Assembly: GCF_037969725.1 (NCBI RefSeq)
Contig: NZ_CP150203.1
Span: 3,612,001-3,676,000 of the forward strand
Direction: 5' to 3'
DNA from: Paenibacillus sp. FSL W8-0426
GTDB taxonomy: Bacteria > Bacillota > Bacilli > Paenibacillales > Paenibacillaceae
Length of the DNA stretch: 64,000 nucleotides
In this document: piece after piece, positions 34,666-44,152 of the stretch
Layout of the letters: every line of letters begins with the position of its first letter
Numbering within the stretch: position 1 is the stretch's first letter
The notes under the pieces: model-generated
The model's input: the letters and a program-made list of their open reading frames with translations, nothing else
Told to the model about the DNA's origin: nothing
Databases searched by the model: none
Made by a program: the position numbers and the translations under genes

Positions 34666-35832
34666 ATGATGAGCAACCATTCGTTAACAGGATTCGCCCC
34701 TGCGCTGGGCTGGAATTCATGGAATACCTTCACATGGGATATCAATGAGCAATTAATCCGGGACGTCGCTGACGTATTTGTGTCGGAGGGTTACCTGGCA
34801 GCAGGATACGAATACATCGTCATCGACGATTGTTGGAGCTTGAAGGAGCGGGATGCTGACGGCAGCTTGGTCGCTGATCCCGAGAAATTCCCGAGTGGAA
34901 TGAAGGCGCTTGCAGATTATATCCATGATAAAGGCCTGAAGTTCGGCATGTATTCCTGTGTCGGTACACATACTTGTGCGGGTTATCCAGGCAGCTTCGA
35001 GCATGAATTTCAGGATGCAGCGCTGTTTGCCGAGTGGGGTGTGGATTACTTAAAATATGACTACTGTTTCAAGCCGCGTCATATCTCTGGCGAACTGTTG
35101 TACAAGCGTATGAGCCTTGCGCTCAAAAACTGCGGACGGGATATCCTGTTCTCTGCCTGCAACTGGGGTGAGGACAACGTATATGACTGGATTCGTGAAT
35201 CAGGGGCTCATATGTATCGCTCCACCGGCGACATTCGCGACAACTGGGAATCGGTCAAGGAGCTGGCTCTTTCTCAGCTCGGCAAACAAAGCTACACCGG
35301 CTCCTTCTGCCATAATGACATGGACATGCTCATCGTTGGCATGTACGGAGGAAGCAATAACGACTTTATCGGAACGATTGGCGGCTGTAACGATATTGAA
35401 TACAAAACCCACTTCTCTCTCTGGTCCATGATGGGTTCGCCGCTCATGATTGGATGCGATGTACGCAAAGCCAATCAGGCCACCAAGGATATATTGTTGA
35501 ATCCGGACCTGCTTGCCATCAACCAGGACGCGGAGGCACGCGGAGCTTATCGCATCAAACCCGAGCCGCAGTGGTTCCACACAGACGATGTATTCATGCT
35601 GGTGAAGGTGCTGACAGACGGAGATCTCGCCATCGGCTTCTTTAACCTGAGCGACAGTCAGCGCGAGCTGTCCCTTCAATTCTGGGATATGGGGCTGCCT
35701 TACGCCGCCGGTTATGCCCTGTCACTCTACGATTGCTGGGAGCACAAGGAGCTGGGTATATTCCGCGAGCGTTATGCACCCGTTGTCGGGGCCCATGATT
35801 GTCTCGTCGTCCGGGCCAAATTGGTGAAGTAA
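34666..35832 (+). CDS. Glycoside hydrolase family 27 alpha-galactosidase
   Basis: 388 residues. PALGWNSWNTF opens the (beta/alpha)8 barrel, with the paired VIDDCW motif, then GMYSCVGTHTCAGYPGSF. The nucleophile is Asp132 in DYLKYDYC and the acid/base Asp189 in RSTGDIRDNW. WSMMGSPLMIGCD and NQDAEARGAYRI are further GH27 signatures, and the end is the short antiparallel domain. There is no signal peptide, so it works on imported galactosides. Some family members are beta-L-arabinopyranosidases. It is divergent from the permease/kinase locus, with AAGGAAG upstream. Confidence 0.93.
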   Translation: MMSNHSLTGFAPALGWNSWNTFTWDINEQLIRDVADVFVSEGYLAAGYEYIVIDDCWSLKERDADGSLVADPEKFPSGMKALADYIHDKGLKFGMYSCVGTHTCAGYPGSFEHEFQDAALFAEWGVDYLKYDYCFKPRHISGELLYKRMSLALKNCGRDILFSACNWGEDNVYDWIRESGAHMYRSTGDIRDNWESVKELALSQLGKQSYTGSFCHNDMDMLIVGMYGGSNNDFIGTIGGCNDIEYKTHFSLWSMMGSPLMIGCDVRKANQATKDILLNPDLLAINQDAEARGAYRIKPEPQWFHTDDVFMLVKVLTDGDLAIGFFNLSDSQRELSLQFWDMGLPYAAGYALSLYDCWEHKELGIFRERYAPVVGAHDCLVVRAKLVK

Positions 35833-36036
35833 ATGGCTCAAAGCCGCCTATGCACCTCCTGTTCCGTTCCCCTCTCCTCGGACGATGTCGGCATCTATAT
35901 CAAACTGGTCTCGCGAGCAGCCCAGCAATTTCTCTGCATTGATTGTCTCGGCGTGAAGCTGAACTGTGGACGGGAACCGATCGAGAAGCTGATTCGTTAT
36001 TTCCGGGAATCGGGGAACTGCGCTCTCTTTCGTTAA
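35833..36036 (+). CDS. Small Cys-rich (putative zinc-binding) protein coupled to the GH27 gene
   Basis: 67 residues whose ATG directly follows the galactosidase stop (TAAATG), so it is probably made by translational coupling. Two Cys-x2-Cys pairs (C7/C10 and C35/C38) enclose VGIYIKLVSRAAQQFLCIDCL; two more Cys follow, and it ends NCALFR. I recognise it as one of the small conserved Firmicutes proteins of the form CxxC...K-R-FLCIxCL...CxLF, of unknown function, often beside sugar-metabolism genes. A zinc-ribbon-like fold is inferred from the Cys spacing. Confidence 0.75.
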   Translation: MAQSRLCTSCSVPLSSDDVGIYIKLVSRAAQQFLCIDCLGVKLNCGREPIEKLIRYFRESGNCALFR

Positions 36037-36114
36037 CGTAAATACGGCTAACCATTATTCTGTGCTATTGATGCACTTTGTGGTATGTGCTTCGGTATTT
36101 TGCGCCTTGTTCTA

Positions 36115-36930
36115 TTATCGACAGGTGTCTTTCTGATGCAGCATCATGTATGCTGAGGGCGTATATGATGTTGCTTTCTTGAATACTTTGGAAAAATAAA
36201 GCGGGTCATTATAACCGACCGAATAGGCCACGGATTGAACGGTTAAGCCGGATGTTTTCAACAGCTCGCAGGCGCGCCGGATGCGGCATGACATGATGTA
36301 CGCCGATACCGATTCGCCTGTAGCTTCTTTAAATCGCCGAAACAGGTAACTGCGCTCCAGATTCACGGCCTGCACAATCTCGGCAACAGTCAAGGACGGC
36401 TTCCAGTAATTTTGCTCAATATATCTTCTCGCCAGCCATACGTAATCTTTGGGTTCGTCCTGCCGCTCGCTTGGAAAGTATTCCATGTAATAGGACAGCA
36501 GCAGGTGCAAGCGTGCATCTGCCCGCAGCACTTCACTTGCCGATGCACCCGCATTCCAGGCCAGATGAAACCAAGGCTCCAGCGTCTCTGGCGCAGCTGA
36601 TGCAACAGGCTGCGATATCGAAAGTTGGGTCAATTCCAATATCTGCGAGGCGTCCTGCCCGCTGAACTCGACCCACACGTACTCCCACGGATCGTCGGGG
36701 TCTGGGTAATAATAGATTTCCTTTTGCGGAAAAATCATAAAACTCTCCCCGGCGCTCAGTCGAAAACGTCGGCCCCCTGTCTCCAGTGTTCCTTGCCCCC
36801 GAATAATATAATGCAGCGCATAGACGTCACGCACCCCCGGTCCCCATTGATGGGTGTTACACGGCTTATGTCCGCCGCTGATAAAGTAAACATGACTGGC
36901 CCTGCTTCTGTCTCTCCACAATGAGCCCAA
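36115..36930 (-). CDS. AraC family transcriptional regulator with cupin sensor domain
   Basis: 271 residues. The start is TTG at 36930 behind AGGGAGAGG; no in-frame ATG fits. An AraC_binding cupin (HQWGPGVRDVYALHYIIRGQGTLETGG, FMIFPQKEIYYYPDPDDPWEYVWVEF) occupies residues about 20-110 and the double helix-turn-helix about 170-265 (LTVAEIVQAVNLERSYLFRRFKEATG and VGYNDPLYFSKVFKKATSYTP). It is divergent from the carboxylesterase gene and probably controls it, or the converging GH27 pair, in response to a sugar. Confidence 0.92.
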   Translation of the reverse strand: MGSLWRDRSRASHVYFISGGHKPCNTHQWGPGVRDVYALHYIIRGQGTLETGGRRFRLSAGESFMIFPQKEIYYYPDPDDPWEYVWVEFSGQDASQILELTQLSISQPVASAAPETLEPWFHLAWNAGASASEVLRADARLHLLLSYYMEYFPSERQDEPKDYVWLARRYIEQNYWKPSLTVAEIVQAVNLERSYLFRRFKEATGESVSAYIMSCRIRRACELLKTSGLTVQSVAYSVGYNDPLYFSKVFKKATSYTPSAYMMLHQKDTCR

Positions 36931-37121
36931 ACGGATCCTCTCCCTTGTTCATATGTAGTCATTATTAAATATTACTGTCACCTTTATTTTCACTACTGGA
37001 AACAAAGCTTCGAGTTGCTTATCATGGATATAGAGAGCTTTTGCCCAGCATAGATGTAAGCGCACCCACGCTTCTTGAGACGACATATGTAATGGATATT
37101 CAATCCAGAGAGGAGAATGTT

Positions 37122-38660
37122 GTGTTGCTTAGAACGGTTACAGTAGAAAATGGTCAAATTCAGGGGCTGCCCGCCGCAGATCCGCGTATAACCAGCTTTA
37201 AAGGCATCCCGTTCGCAGCCCCTCCGGTAGGTGAGAATCGGTGGCGCGCTCCGCAGCCTGCGCCCGACTGGGATGGGGTGCTGCAAGCTTTTGATTTTGC
37301 GCCGATCTCCATGCAAGCCCCAACGGTCATTGACGATAACAACATATACACCCGGGAATGGGCTGTTGATCCGGATCTGCCGATGAATGAGGACTGCCTG
37401 TATCTGAACGTCTGGACACCCGCCAAACGGGCCGATGAGAAGCTGCCTGTGTTTGTCTGGTATTTTGGCGGAGGACTTCAAGTTGGTCACACCGCCGAAA
37501 TGGAGTTTGACGGTGAACGTATTGCCCGCAGAGGTATTGTTGTGGTTACCGTCAACTACAGGCTTAATGCGTTTGGCTTCCTGTGCCATCCCGAAATCAG
37601 TGCCGAATCCCCGGAAGCTCCGGCCAACTTCGGACATCTGGATCAACAGGCAGGCACGCAGTGGGTGAAACGCAACATTGCCGCCTTTGGCGGGGATCCG
37701 GATCAGATCACGATTGGCGGACAGTCTGCGGGAGGCGGCAGTGTACTCAGCCAGATGACCTCCCCGCAAAATAAAGGGTTGTTCCATCGGGCTGTCATTA
37801 TGAGCGGCATGGCGACCGAGCTGTACCCGAATGTACGTGTACCCGCAGTTCGCGGCACACTGCGTGACGCCGAGCAGGAAGGTGTTGCATTTTTCCGCTT
37901 CCTGGGAGTATCCTCGCTGGCTGAAGCAAGGCAGCTGGATGCCGAATACCTGCGTGACAAAGCATTGGAATACAAAGGCTTCTGGGGAACCGTTATCGAT
38001 GAACAGTTCTGTGCAGGCGATCCGTTCACCCGCTTCATTCAGCATCAACGCGAACCCGTTCCCGTGATGCTCGGGCACACGTCTTCCGAGTTCTGGACCC
38101 GGCCTGCGGTAAGCAGCCTGGACGAACTGAAACAGATGGCTGCCGAACGTTTTGGCGAGGATGCCCCGGCCTTTTTGCAGCGCTGCGAAGCCGACACCGG
38201 TGACTTGGAACATGCCCTGCAGATGGCTTCAGTCCGCATGATCGAACATGCCATCCAGCTGGCGATTCGATCGAACAGCGGGGACCCGTCCGAGACACCG
38301 CTCTATTATTATAACTTCGACGCGGAGATTCCAGGTTGGGATCAGCCAGGCACCTTCCATTCTGTCGATTTGTGGTTTTTCTTCGAAACACTCGCCAAAT
38401 GCTGGCGGCCTTTCACTGGTAAACATTATGATCTGGCGCGCCAGATGTGTAACTATCTATCCCATTTCATCGCGACAGGTAACCCGAATGGTCCGGATTC
38501 CACCGGCAAACCTCTGCCCTATTGGATTCCGGCCAGCGTACAACAGCCTTATCGCATGGAATTTGATGAACAGGCCCGGTTACAGCGTGCTGAGCCTGAG
38601 CCTGTGCTCGAATTGGTCATTGAGCATTATTTCAAAAAGCAAAATGAGCCTGTTTTGTAA
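37122..38660 (+). CDS. Type-B carboxylesterase
   Basis: About 512 residues. The start is GTG at 37122 or TTG at 37125, both behind AGGAG at 37111-37115; the frame is open to 37041. ITSFKGIPFAAPPVGENRW and NEDCLYLNVWTP are the family signatures. The nucleophile Ser lies in TIGGQSAGGGSVLSQM (G-x-S-x-G), with FGGG as the oxyanion loop and the catalytic His in TFHSVDLWFFF. No signal peptide, so it acts in the cytoplasm. Removal of acetyl or other acyl groups from imported hemicellulose fragments is plausible given its neighbours, but a general esterase role cannot be excluded. Confidence 0.9.
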   Translation: MLLRTVTVENGQIQGLPAADPRITSFKGIPFAAPPVGENRWRAPQPAPDWDGVLQAFDFAPISMQAPTVIDDNNIYTREWAVDPDLPMNEDCLYLNVWTPAKRADEKLPVFVWYFGGGLQVGHTAEMEFDGERIARRGIVVVTVNYRLNAFGFLCHPEISAESPEAPANFGHLDQQAGTQWVKRNIAAFGGDPDQITIGGQSAGGGSVLSQMTSPQNKGLFHRAVIMSGMATELYPNVRVPAVRGTLRDAEQEGVAFFRFLGVSSLAEARQLDAEYLRDKALEYKGFWGTVIDEQFCAGDPFTRFIQHQREPVPVMLGHTSSEFWTRPAVSSLDELKQMAAERFGEDAPAFLQRCEADTGDLEHALQMASVRMIEHAIQLAIRSNSGDPSETPLYYYNFDAEIPGWDQPGTFHSVDLWFFFETLAKCWRPFTGKHYDLARQMCNYLSHFIATGNPNGPDSTGKPLPYWIPASVQQPYRMEFDEQARLQRAEPEPVLELVIEHYFKKQNEPVL

Positions 38661-38685
38661 CGGTTTGCTGCTACTCTAATATTAC

Positions 38686-38721
38686 AATAAAGAGCCGTGC
38701 AAATGTGCATGGCTCTTTATT
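38686..38721. terminator. Bidirectional terminator between convergent genes
   Basis: AATAAAGAGCCGTGCA pairs over 16 positions (one G-U) with TGCATGGCTCTTTATT around a four-base loop. It serves the carboxylesterase (plus) and probably the response regulator ending at 38807 (minus). Confidence 0.85.
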
Positions 38722-38806
38722 GTCTTGCCTGTTTAACTTCCCTCTTGTTATCAATGCAGTTATACCTAGTCAGCTGTATGATGTTCAATGTTGCGTTAAT
38801 CGTTGT

Positions 38807-40393
38807 CTATGATTTCCCCAAAGCCTTGAATGTGCATGACTCCTCTCGAAATTCGCTCGGGGTTTTGCCGGTATGTTTTTTGAACAGCCTGCTAAAGTAT
38901 TTCACATCTTCATATCCAATGATCGCAGCCACTTCACTGACTTTTGCAGGAGAGACTGCCAACATCTCCATCGCCCGCCGGATACGCATATTCGTCACAA
39001 AATCCCCAAACGTGAGGCCTGTTTCTTTCTTAAACAATTCGCTAAGATGTCCCGGATGCAAATGGACCTGACCGGCCACCTGCTGCAGACTGATCTCCTG
39101 TGCAAATCCGGATTCAATGTAGGCAATGGCCTTTTGCACATGTGACGCCTGTCCTTGGCCCATTTCGCAATAATAGGTTTGCATCAGACCGTATAAATGC
39201 TGAAACAGCAAATCCCGGAGGTCCGCGGCATCTGCATCCGGTTCCGGCTGCCAAGGTTCATATCGCGCAGGTTCTTCTCTTCCTAATGCATGCATGGTAC
39301 GAACAAGCCAGCGCTGTCCGGCGATGACCGCAGAATGCAAACAGGCATTGAACGATTCCGGCGTCACTTCCGGATCCATGATAAGCTCGCTTACAAGCTC
39401 TCGCGTCCATGCGGTCAGCATGACAGGATCATTATCGAGCAGAAGTGTCCCCAGTGCAGTTTCTTCTTCATGCGAAAGCAAGGTTTTCCCGCCTTTGCGA
39501 TGACGTACATGTTCAATGCTCCATATTTTATCCTCCAACAACCCCAGAAACTGAAATGCCGTGGATGCGGTCATGTAACTTTCGTGGAGGCGTTCCTCAC
39601 TAGAAACCGGATGTCCTATAGATGCACGCAGTTGACATTTCAGCAATGGTTCCATGTGATTGAACACCGCTCCCAATATGTTCTGCAGTTCCTGCTGCCT
39701 GTTCGCTGACTGTATAACGCCAATAACCTGTTTCTTATGAATATGTACGATTGCGCCAGGCAGCATATCCTCCAGCATGTTATGTACTGCAAACCTCAAC
39801 AGCGCAGCCGAAGAATGACTCCATCCTTTGGCCTGAACTATGAATACCTGTTGATAGCCAAGCCCCTCATTCAGAGAATCATCGGCGAATTCGACGGCTC
39901 CCCTCTTCAGGAATGCAGGGCAAGAACCCGAATCCACGTCACCATCAATAACCCATCGTTCAAACAAGTGCTGCCTGTTCTCCCGTATTAGTCGTCCTTC
40001 TTCGGATTTTTCAGCCCAACGATCCATAATTCTTTGTTTGGCTTGAAGAACCGTTTGAATGATTTCTTCCGGTTTGCTCGTTTTGAGCAGGTAGTCCTTC
40101 ACTCCCTGGCGGATCGCTTGCTGGGCATAAGGGAAGTCATCATATCCGGACAAAATAATAACCTCCAACTCCGGCAGCAATCGCAGCCCTTCGTCGGCCA
40201 GTTCAAGCCCCGTCTTACCCGTCATCCGGATATCGGTCATCAGAATGTGCGGGCGTTCACCTGCCAACCGGGTTATTGCTTCTTCCGCTGAGGCTGCCGG
40301 TGTGAGAAGTTCTATCCCTAACTCGTGCCACGCAATTACACTGGCAAGTCCGGTCCGAATAATTACTTCATCATCGACAATTAGTAGTCTCAT
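38807..40393 (-). CDS. YesN-type response regulator with AraC DNA-binding domain
   Basis: 528 residues, full-length YesN architecture. The receiver has Asp54 in ILMTDIRMTGKTGLEL and LLKTSKPEE at the Lys position, a long central region follows, and the C-terminal AraC domain (about 425-525) has ISLQQVAGQVHLHPGHLSELFKKETG and IGYEDVKYFSRLFKKHTGKTP. Its ATG overlaps the kinase stop (ATGA), so the pair is made together. It presumably activates the upstream binding-protein operon. Confidence 0.93.
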   Translation of the reverse strand: MRLLIVDDEVIIRTGLASVIAWHELGIELLTPAASAEEAITRLAGERPHILMTDIRMTGKTGLELADEGLRLLPELEVIILSGYDDFPYAQQAIRQGVKDYLLKTSKPEEIIQTVLQAKQRIMDRWAEKSEEGRLIRENRQHLFERWVIDGDVDSGSCPAFLKRGAVEFADDSLNEGLGYQQVFIVQAKGWSHSSAALLRFAVHNMLEDMLPGAIVHIHKKQVIGVIQSANRQQELQNILGAVFNHMEPLLKCQLRASIGHPVSSEERLHESYMTASTAFQFLGLLEDKIWSIEHVRHRKGGKTLLSHEEETALGTLLLDNDPVMLTAWTRELVSELIMDPEVTPESFNACLHSAVIAGQRWLVRTMHALGREEPARYEPWQPEPDADAADLRDLLFQHLYGLMQTYYCEMGQGQASHVQKAIAYIESGFAQEISLQQVAGQVHLHPGHLSELFKKETGLTFGDFVTNMRIRRAMEMLAVSPAKVSEVAAIIGYEDVKYFSRLFKKHTGKTPSEFREESCTFKALGKS

Positions 40394-42147
40394 GGTCTTT
40401 CCTCCAAAAAGGGTATGGAAAATGAGATCCGAGTTCCCCCGCCGATCCTGCTGTCCATTTCTAATTGAGCGTCAGGCCCGTAATGAAGCAGTAGTCGCTC
40501 ATTCACATTGTGAATCCCGTATCCGCCAACGAACGGTTTCTCATCCGGCTGATTTTCCCTCAGCTGGTCCAGCTTCTCTTGATCCATGCCAACGCCATCG
40601 TCCAGCACGAGTACGTTCATTCGTTCCCTCCCTTGATCCTGCCGAATCATGACGGTAATTGTTCCCGTGCCAACCTTGGGCTGAATACCATGGATCATCG
40701 CGTTCTCGACGAGCGGCTGGAGCAGCAGCTTCAGCATCATCCTTTGCTCCAATGCGGGATCCACGATATACTGGACTGCAAATTTATCAGGAAAACGGAT
40801 GGACTGCACACGTACATAATGCTGGATGTGCGCAATTTCCTGTCCTACAGGACAGTATTCTTTACCGTTGTTCAAACTGATCCGCAGGAAATCACTCAGA
40901 CCTTCTACCATTTCTGCAATTCGAGTCTCTTTCGACATTAAGGCAATCCAGTGAATGGACGAAAGGGTATTGTACAGAAAATGAGGATTGATTTGTGCCT
41001 GAAGCGCCCTGAGATCCGCTTCCTTTTTGCGGGCTTCACCACGTATAACTTCATTCTTCAAACTCTCGATATGCGCCCCAAGCAGATTATAGCTCTCTCC
41101 TAGTCTGCCAATTTCATCATCGGTTTCGGTTCCGAACAAAGGAAGTGGACGATGCGGGTCAATACGGGACAAGTGTCTGGTGAGCACACGCAGAGGCCTC
41201 GTCACTCGGCGGACGGTAAACCAGACAAGTCCTGCGCAAATGACAGCGGAAGCAACCACAGCGAGTGCCGTAAGAATCAGAATATAACCGTTTTCCGACT
41301 TGTATTGATCGTAGGGCACCGTTCCGGTCAACGTCCATCCCGTCAACGGTTGCGGGTAATAGAGGAGCGTGCGTTTATGTTCTCCGCTGCCATACGTTGT
41401 CGTGCCGCTCCCCTGCTGCCACATCGTTGTTTGCACATCTGGTTCAACCTGCTCCAGAGATTGCCCAAGCCGGGATTTATCCATGGAAGCCAGTATTTCT
41501 CCCGAACGCCCGATCAGCTCCAAGCGGCCTTCGCCTCTGCCAAGTCCCAGCGTAGCCCAGTCTTTGGAGATAGCCTTTTCATCCAAACTGATTGCGAGCC
41601 ACCCAAGATGACGATAGTCATGAATGCTGCGGATGGGACGAACCAGCGTGATCACATTTTGTATCCCTGCATAGTTGTGAACCGGATACACGCTGGTCCA
41701 TGTTTTGACTCCGTTTCCGCTTGGTATTGGCGGATAGGCAATCCCCGGCTCATACCAGGTTGCCGTCGTCAGGGAAGCATTGAACCGATCCGGATAAATC
41801 GCAATGTTCGCGATATACTTTTTGGAAGCTGCCAGATTGGTCATTCTGCCGACAATGTCCACGCGGTCCAGCTCGTGATCTTCATTTCGACTCAAGTACT
41901 GCTGAATATCCCGCTCCCCGATCAGAAAAATCGATAGATTCTCGGCGTCCTGCAGCATATAGCGGAGGTTGGCTTCCACTTGTTTTAATGTATCCATGCC
42001 GGATAGCTTCGTTTTCTGTTCGGTAATGCGGGACGAAATCAAAAACGCGAACAGACCTAGCGCCAGCAGCGGCACAATCATGGAAGCTGTTACGACCACC
42101 GAGAGTTTTCTCTGGAGCGAAGAAGTAAGCCAGCGTCCCAATGCCAT
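40390..42147 (-). CDS. YesM-type sensor histidine kinase
   Basis: 585 residues. Membrane helices at about 17-38 and 285-308 flank a dCache-like extracellular sensor (ENLSIFLIGERDIQQYLSR, IAIYPDRFNASLTTATWYEPG). A HAMP domain follows, then the His_kinase domain with LQAQINPHFLYNTLSSIHWI, the N box QPLVENAMIHGIQPK and the G box DDGVGMDQEKL. The gene lies 24 nt after the second permease and overlaps the response regulator gene. Confidence 0.93.
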   Translation of the reverse strand: MALGRWLTSSLQRKLSVVVTASMIVPLLALGLFAFLISSRITEQKTKLSGMDTLKQVEANLRYMLQDAENLSIFLIGERDIQQYLSRNEDHELDRVDIVGRMTNLAASKKYIANIAIYPDRFNASLTTATWYEPGIAYPPIPSGNGVKTWTSVYPVHNYAGIQNVITLVRPIRSIHDYRHLGWLAISLDEKAISKDWATLGLGRGEGRLELIGRSGEILASMDKSRLGQSLEQVEPDVQTTMWQQGSGTTTYGSGEHKRTLLYYPQPLTGWTLTGTVPYDQYKSENGYILILTALAVVASAVICAGLVWFTVRRVTRPLRVLTRHLSRIDPHRPLPLFGTETDDEIGRLGESYNLLGAHIESLKNEVIRGEARKKEADLRALQAQINPHFLYNTLSSIHWIALMSKETRIAEMVEGLSDFLRISLNNGKEYCPVGQEIAHIQHYVRVQSIRFPDKFAVQYIVDPALEQRMMLKLLLQPLVENAMIHGIQPKVGTGTITVMIRQDQGRERMNVLVLDDGVGMDQEKLDQLRENQPDEKPFVGGYGIHNVNERLLLHYGPDAQLEMDSRIGGGTRISFSIPFLEERP

Positions 42148-42171
42148 TTCCTCCTCTGGATGCGATTTCGT

Positions 42172-43047
42172 TTATCCTTTGACCGCACCAGCCGTCATGC
42201 CTTTCATGACCTGTTCCTGAAAAACAAGATATAAAATAATGGTCGGAATCACCGATAAAGTCATGGCGGCCAGCGTTAATCCATAGTCCGTCTGATATCC
42301 ATCTGCGAAGTTCGCAATCGCCAGCGGCAGCGTTTTCAAACCGGTTTTGTTGATGAACACGAGTGCAAACGAAAAATCGTTCCAAGCATGCAAAAAGCTC
42401 AAAATCGTAACCGTGGACAAGGCAGGCACCGACATGGGCAGCATGATCCGGACAAACAGTCCCCACAGCCCTGTTCCATCCATAAAAGCAGCTTCTTCGA
42501 TGTCACGCGGCACACTTGTCAGGTAAGCTGTGAGCACAAAGATGGCTGTAGGCAATGCAAACGCCGTATAAGGCAGAATCAACGCCCAATATGTATTCAA
42601 CAAGGACATCTGCTTCATTAGAATAAACAAAGGAACCAGCGTACTATGAATGGGAATCAGCATACCCACAACGAAAAAAGTCATGACCAGTCCCTTCCAA
42701 CGGAACTGGAACCGCGCCAATATGAAAGAAGCAAGCGCAGCAATAAACAGCGTCAATACCAGCGATCCCAACGATACAATCAAGGAGTTGCCAAATGCCG
42801 TTCCCAGTTTCGAGCTTTCCCACGCATGGCTGAAATTGGCCGCGTTCCATTGGGCCGGCAGCCCAAAAGGTCTGCTGTAGAAATCTTCATTCGTTTTAAA
42901 CGCACTAATGACGAGCCAGTAAAACGGATACAATGTTAAAATACCATACACTGTTAGCAGCGTCCAAATGATTCCACTCCGCAGACGACGAACCGGATGG
43001 CCCGAAGCTCTTCCTGACGATGGCATCGTTACAGGTGTCGTACGCAT
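42172..43047 (-). CDS. Carbohydrate ABC transporter permease, MalG type
   Basis: 291 residues from the ATG at 43047 (GAGAGGAG eight bases upstream). It has a basic N terminus, six helices (YGILTLYPFYWLVISAFKTNEDF first), EAA loop IEEAAFMDGTGLWGLFVRIMLPMSVPA and the end QVMKGMTAGAVKG. This is the classical MalG/CUT1 branch rather than YtcP. It partners the permease at 43066. Confidence 0.92.
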   Translation of the reverse strand: MRTTPVTMPSSGRASGHPVRRLRSGIIWTLLTVYGILTLYPFYWLVISAFKTNEDFYSRPFGLPAQWNAANFSHAWESSKLGTAFGNSLIVSLGSLVLTLFIAALASFILARFQFRWKGLVMTFFVVGMLIPIHSTLVPLFILMKQMSLLNTYWALILPYTAFALPTAIFVLTAYLTSVPRDIEEAAFMDGTGLWGLFVRIMLPMSVPALSTVTILSFLHAWNDFSFALVFINKTGLKTLPLAIANFADGYQTDYGLTLAAMTLSVIPTIILYLVFQEQVMKGMTAGAVKG

Positions 43048-43065
43048 TGAATTCACTCCTCTCCC

Positions 43066-43944
43066 TCAGTTCTCTTTCCGTTTGCGACTGGTCACCCACT
43101 GACTTGTTCCGATTAGCAGCAAGGAGATCAGCACGATGGTTGTTGAGATGGCACTTCCGAAACCGTATCGGTATGTCGTAAAGGTTGAATTATACATATA
43201 GGTAGCGAGCAGCTCTGTAGCATGTGCCGGCCCCCCCTTGGTCATGATGTACACCAGATCGAAGGATTTCAGGCTGCCCGAAATGCACAAGATGATCGCG
43301 ACCTGTACGGTTCCCCAAATCATGGGCAGAGAAATGGACACCAGCTTGCGGATTCCTGATGCTCCGTCCATCTTGGCCGCGTCATGAATCTCACCGGGAA
43401 TGTTCTGCAGCGCAGAGATGAAAATAATCAGGTACAAACCAACGAAGCTCCAGAGCAGCGGCGGTACAAGAGAAAAGATAGCCATCTTATCATCAGAGAG
43501 CCATTGCAGTTTCCAGCTTTCCAGCCCCAAGGCGTCCAACAGAAAGTTCAAAATCCCAATCTGTGGATGATAGATATACTGCCAGATCATGCCGATCACG
43601 ACGGTAGATAACACCATGGGCAGAAAGACGGCGGAACGCAGGAAGCGCTGCAGCGGATTGCTTTTATGCAGCAATACCGCCAGCATCAGCGCTAACGGAA
43701 TCTGTCCAAAAACGGACGCCAGGACAAAAATCACGTTGTTTTTCAGCGCCCGCCAGAATATGGGGTCATGCCAGATCTCCACGTAGTTGTCCAGACCGAT
43801 GTAGCTGGACTCCCCGATTCCGGACCAGTTAAAGAAACCATAATAGGCTGACCAAACAACGGGGACAAATACGAACAACGCATATATGATCATTGCCGGA
43901 GCAAGCCCCAGCAGGATAAAACGCCGATTGCTTAATGCGTTCAT
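43066..43944 (-). CDS. Sugar ABC transporter permease, MalF/UgpA type
   Basis: 292 residues beginning RFILLGLAPAMIIYALFVFVPVVWSAYYGFFNWSG. The EAA loop is IHDAAKMDGASGIRKLVSISLPMIW, and PAHATELLATYMYNSTFTTYRYGFGSA is typical of the CUT1 first permease. It follows the binding-protein gene after a 208-bp gap that contains a GC-rich hairpin, and precedes the MalG-like gene by 18 nt. Confidence 0.92.
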   Translation of the reverse strand: MNALSNRRFILLGLAPAMIIYALFVFVPVVWSAYYGFFNWSGIGESSYIGLDNYVEIWHDPIFWRALKNNVIFVLASVFGQIPLALMLAVLLHKSNPLQRFLRSAVFLPMVLSTVVIGMIWQYIYHPQIGILNFLLDALGLESWKLQWLSDDKMAIFSLVPPLLWSFVGLYLIIFISALQNIPGEIHDAAKMDGASGIRKLVSISLPMIWGTVQVAIILCISGSLKSFDLVYIMTKGGPAHATELLATYMYNSTFTTYRYGFGSAISTTIVLISLLLIGTSQWVTSRKRKEN

Positions 43945-43976
43945 TTATTCACTTCCCTTCGTTAATCGCTTTCTAC

Positions 43977-44019
43977 CGACTGCAAAAACATTCACACCAG
44001 GCCACTGCGAGTGCAGTAC
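43977..44019. repeat. Left-end relic of the hairpin-rich element at 17548
   Basis: CACTGCGAGTGCAGTAC at 44003-44019 is identical to 17579-17595. Before it ACCGACT...TTCACACCAGG lines up with ACCGCACT...ATCACACAAGG of the full element. The rest of the element is absent here. Confidence 0.55.
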
Positions 44020-44053
44020 ATTTCACCTTGCAAATGAGAGGTTCAGACGTAAA

Positions 44054-44077
44054 CCCCCTCCCCTGAGGGGAAGGGGG
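44054..44077. other. GC-rich hairpin between binding-protein and permease genes
   Basis: CCCCCTCCCC-TGA-GGGGAAGGGGG gives nine G-C pairs with a small internal mismatch, about 75 nt after the binding-protein stop and 110 nt before the first permease. With no T-run it suits an attenuator or mRNA-protecting stem. Confidence 0.6.
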
Positions 44078-44152
44078 CGATGGCTGCTCAACAATCATTA
44101 TTGTGCAGTACTTGCATCGTTTTGCGTCTCACCAATACTCGGATCAGACTTC

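Noticed and set aside
34454..34720. 89-codon N-terminal extension of the LplB-like permease
   Set aside because: It covers the conserved regulatory element, overlaps the divergent galactosidase gene and lacks a ribosome binding site; the ATG at 34453 has GGAGGAG.
37041..37121. Upstream start for the carboxylesterase at 37041 or at the ATG at 37092
   Set aside because: Neither has a Shine-Dalgarno sequence, while AGGAG at 37111-37115 serves the GTG at 37122.
36993..38213. 406-codon minus-strand open frame opposite the carboxylesterase gene
   Set aside because: It is antisense to a clear type-B esterase with all signatures; its own product has no recognisable domain and no ribosome binding site.
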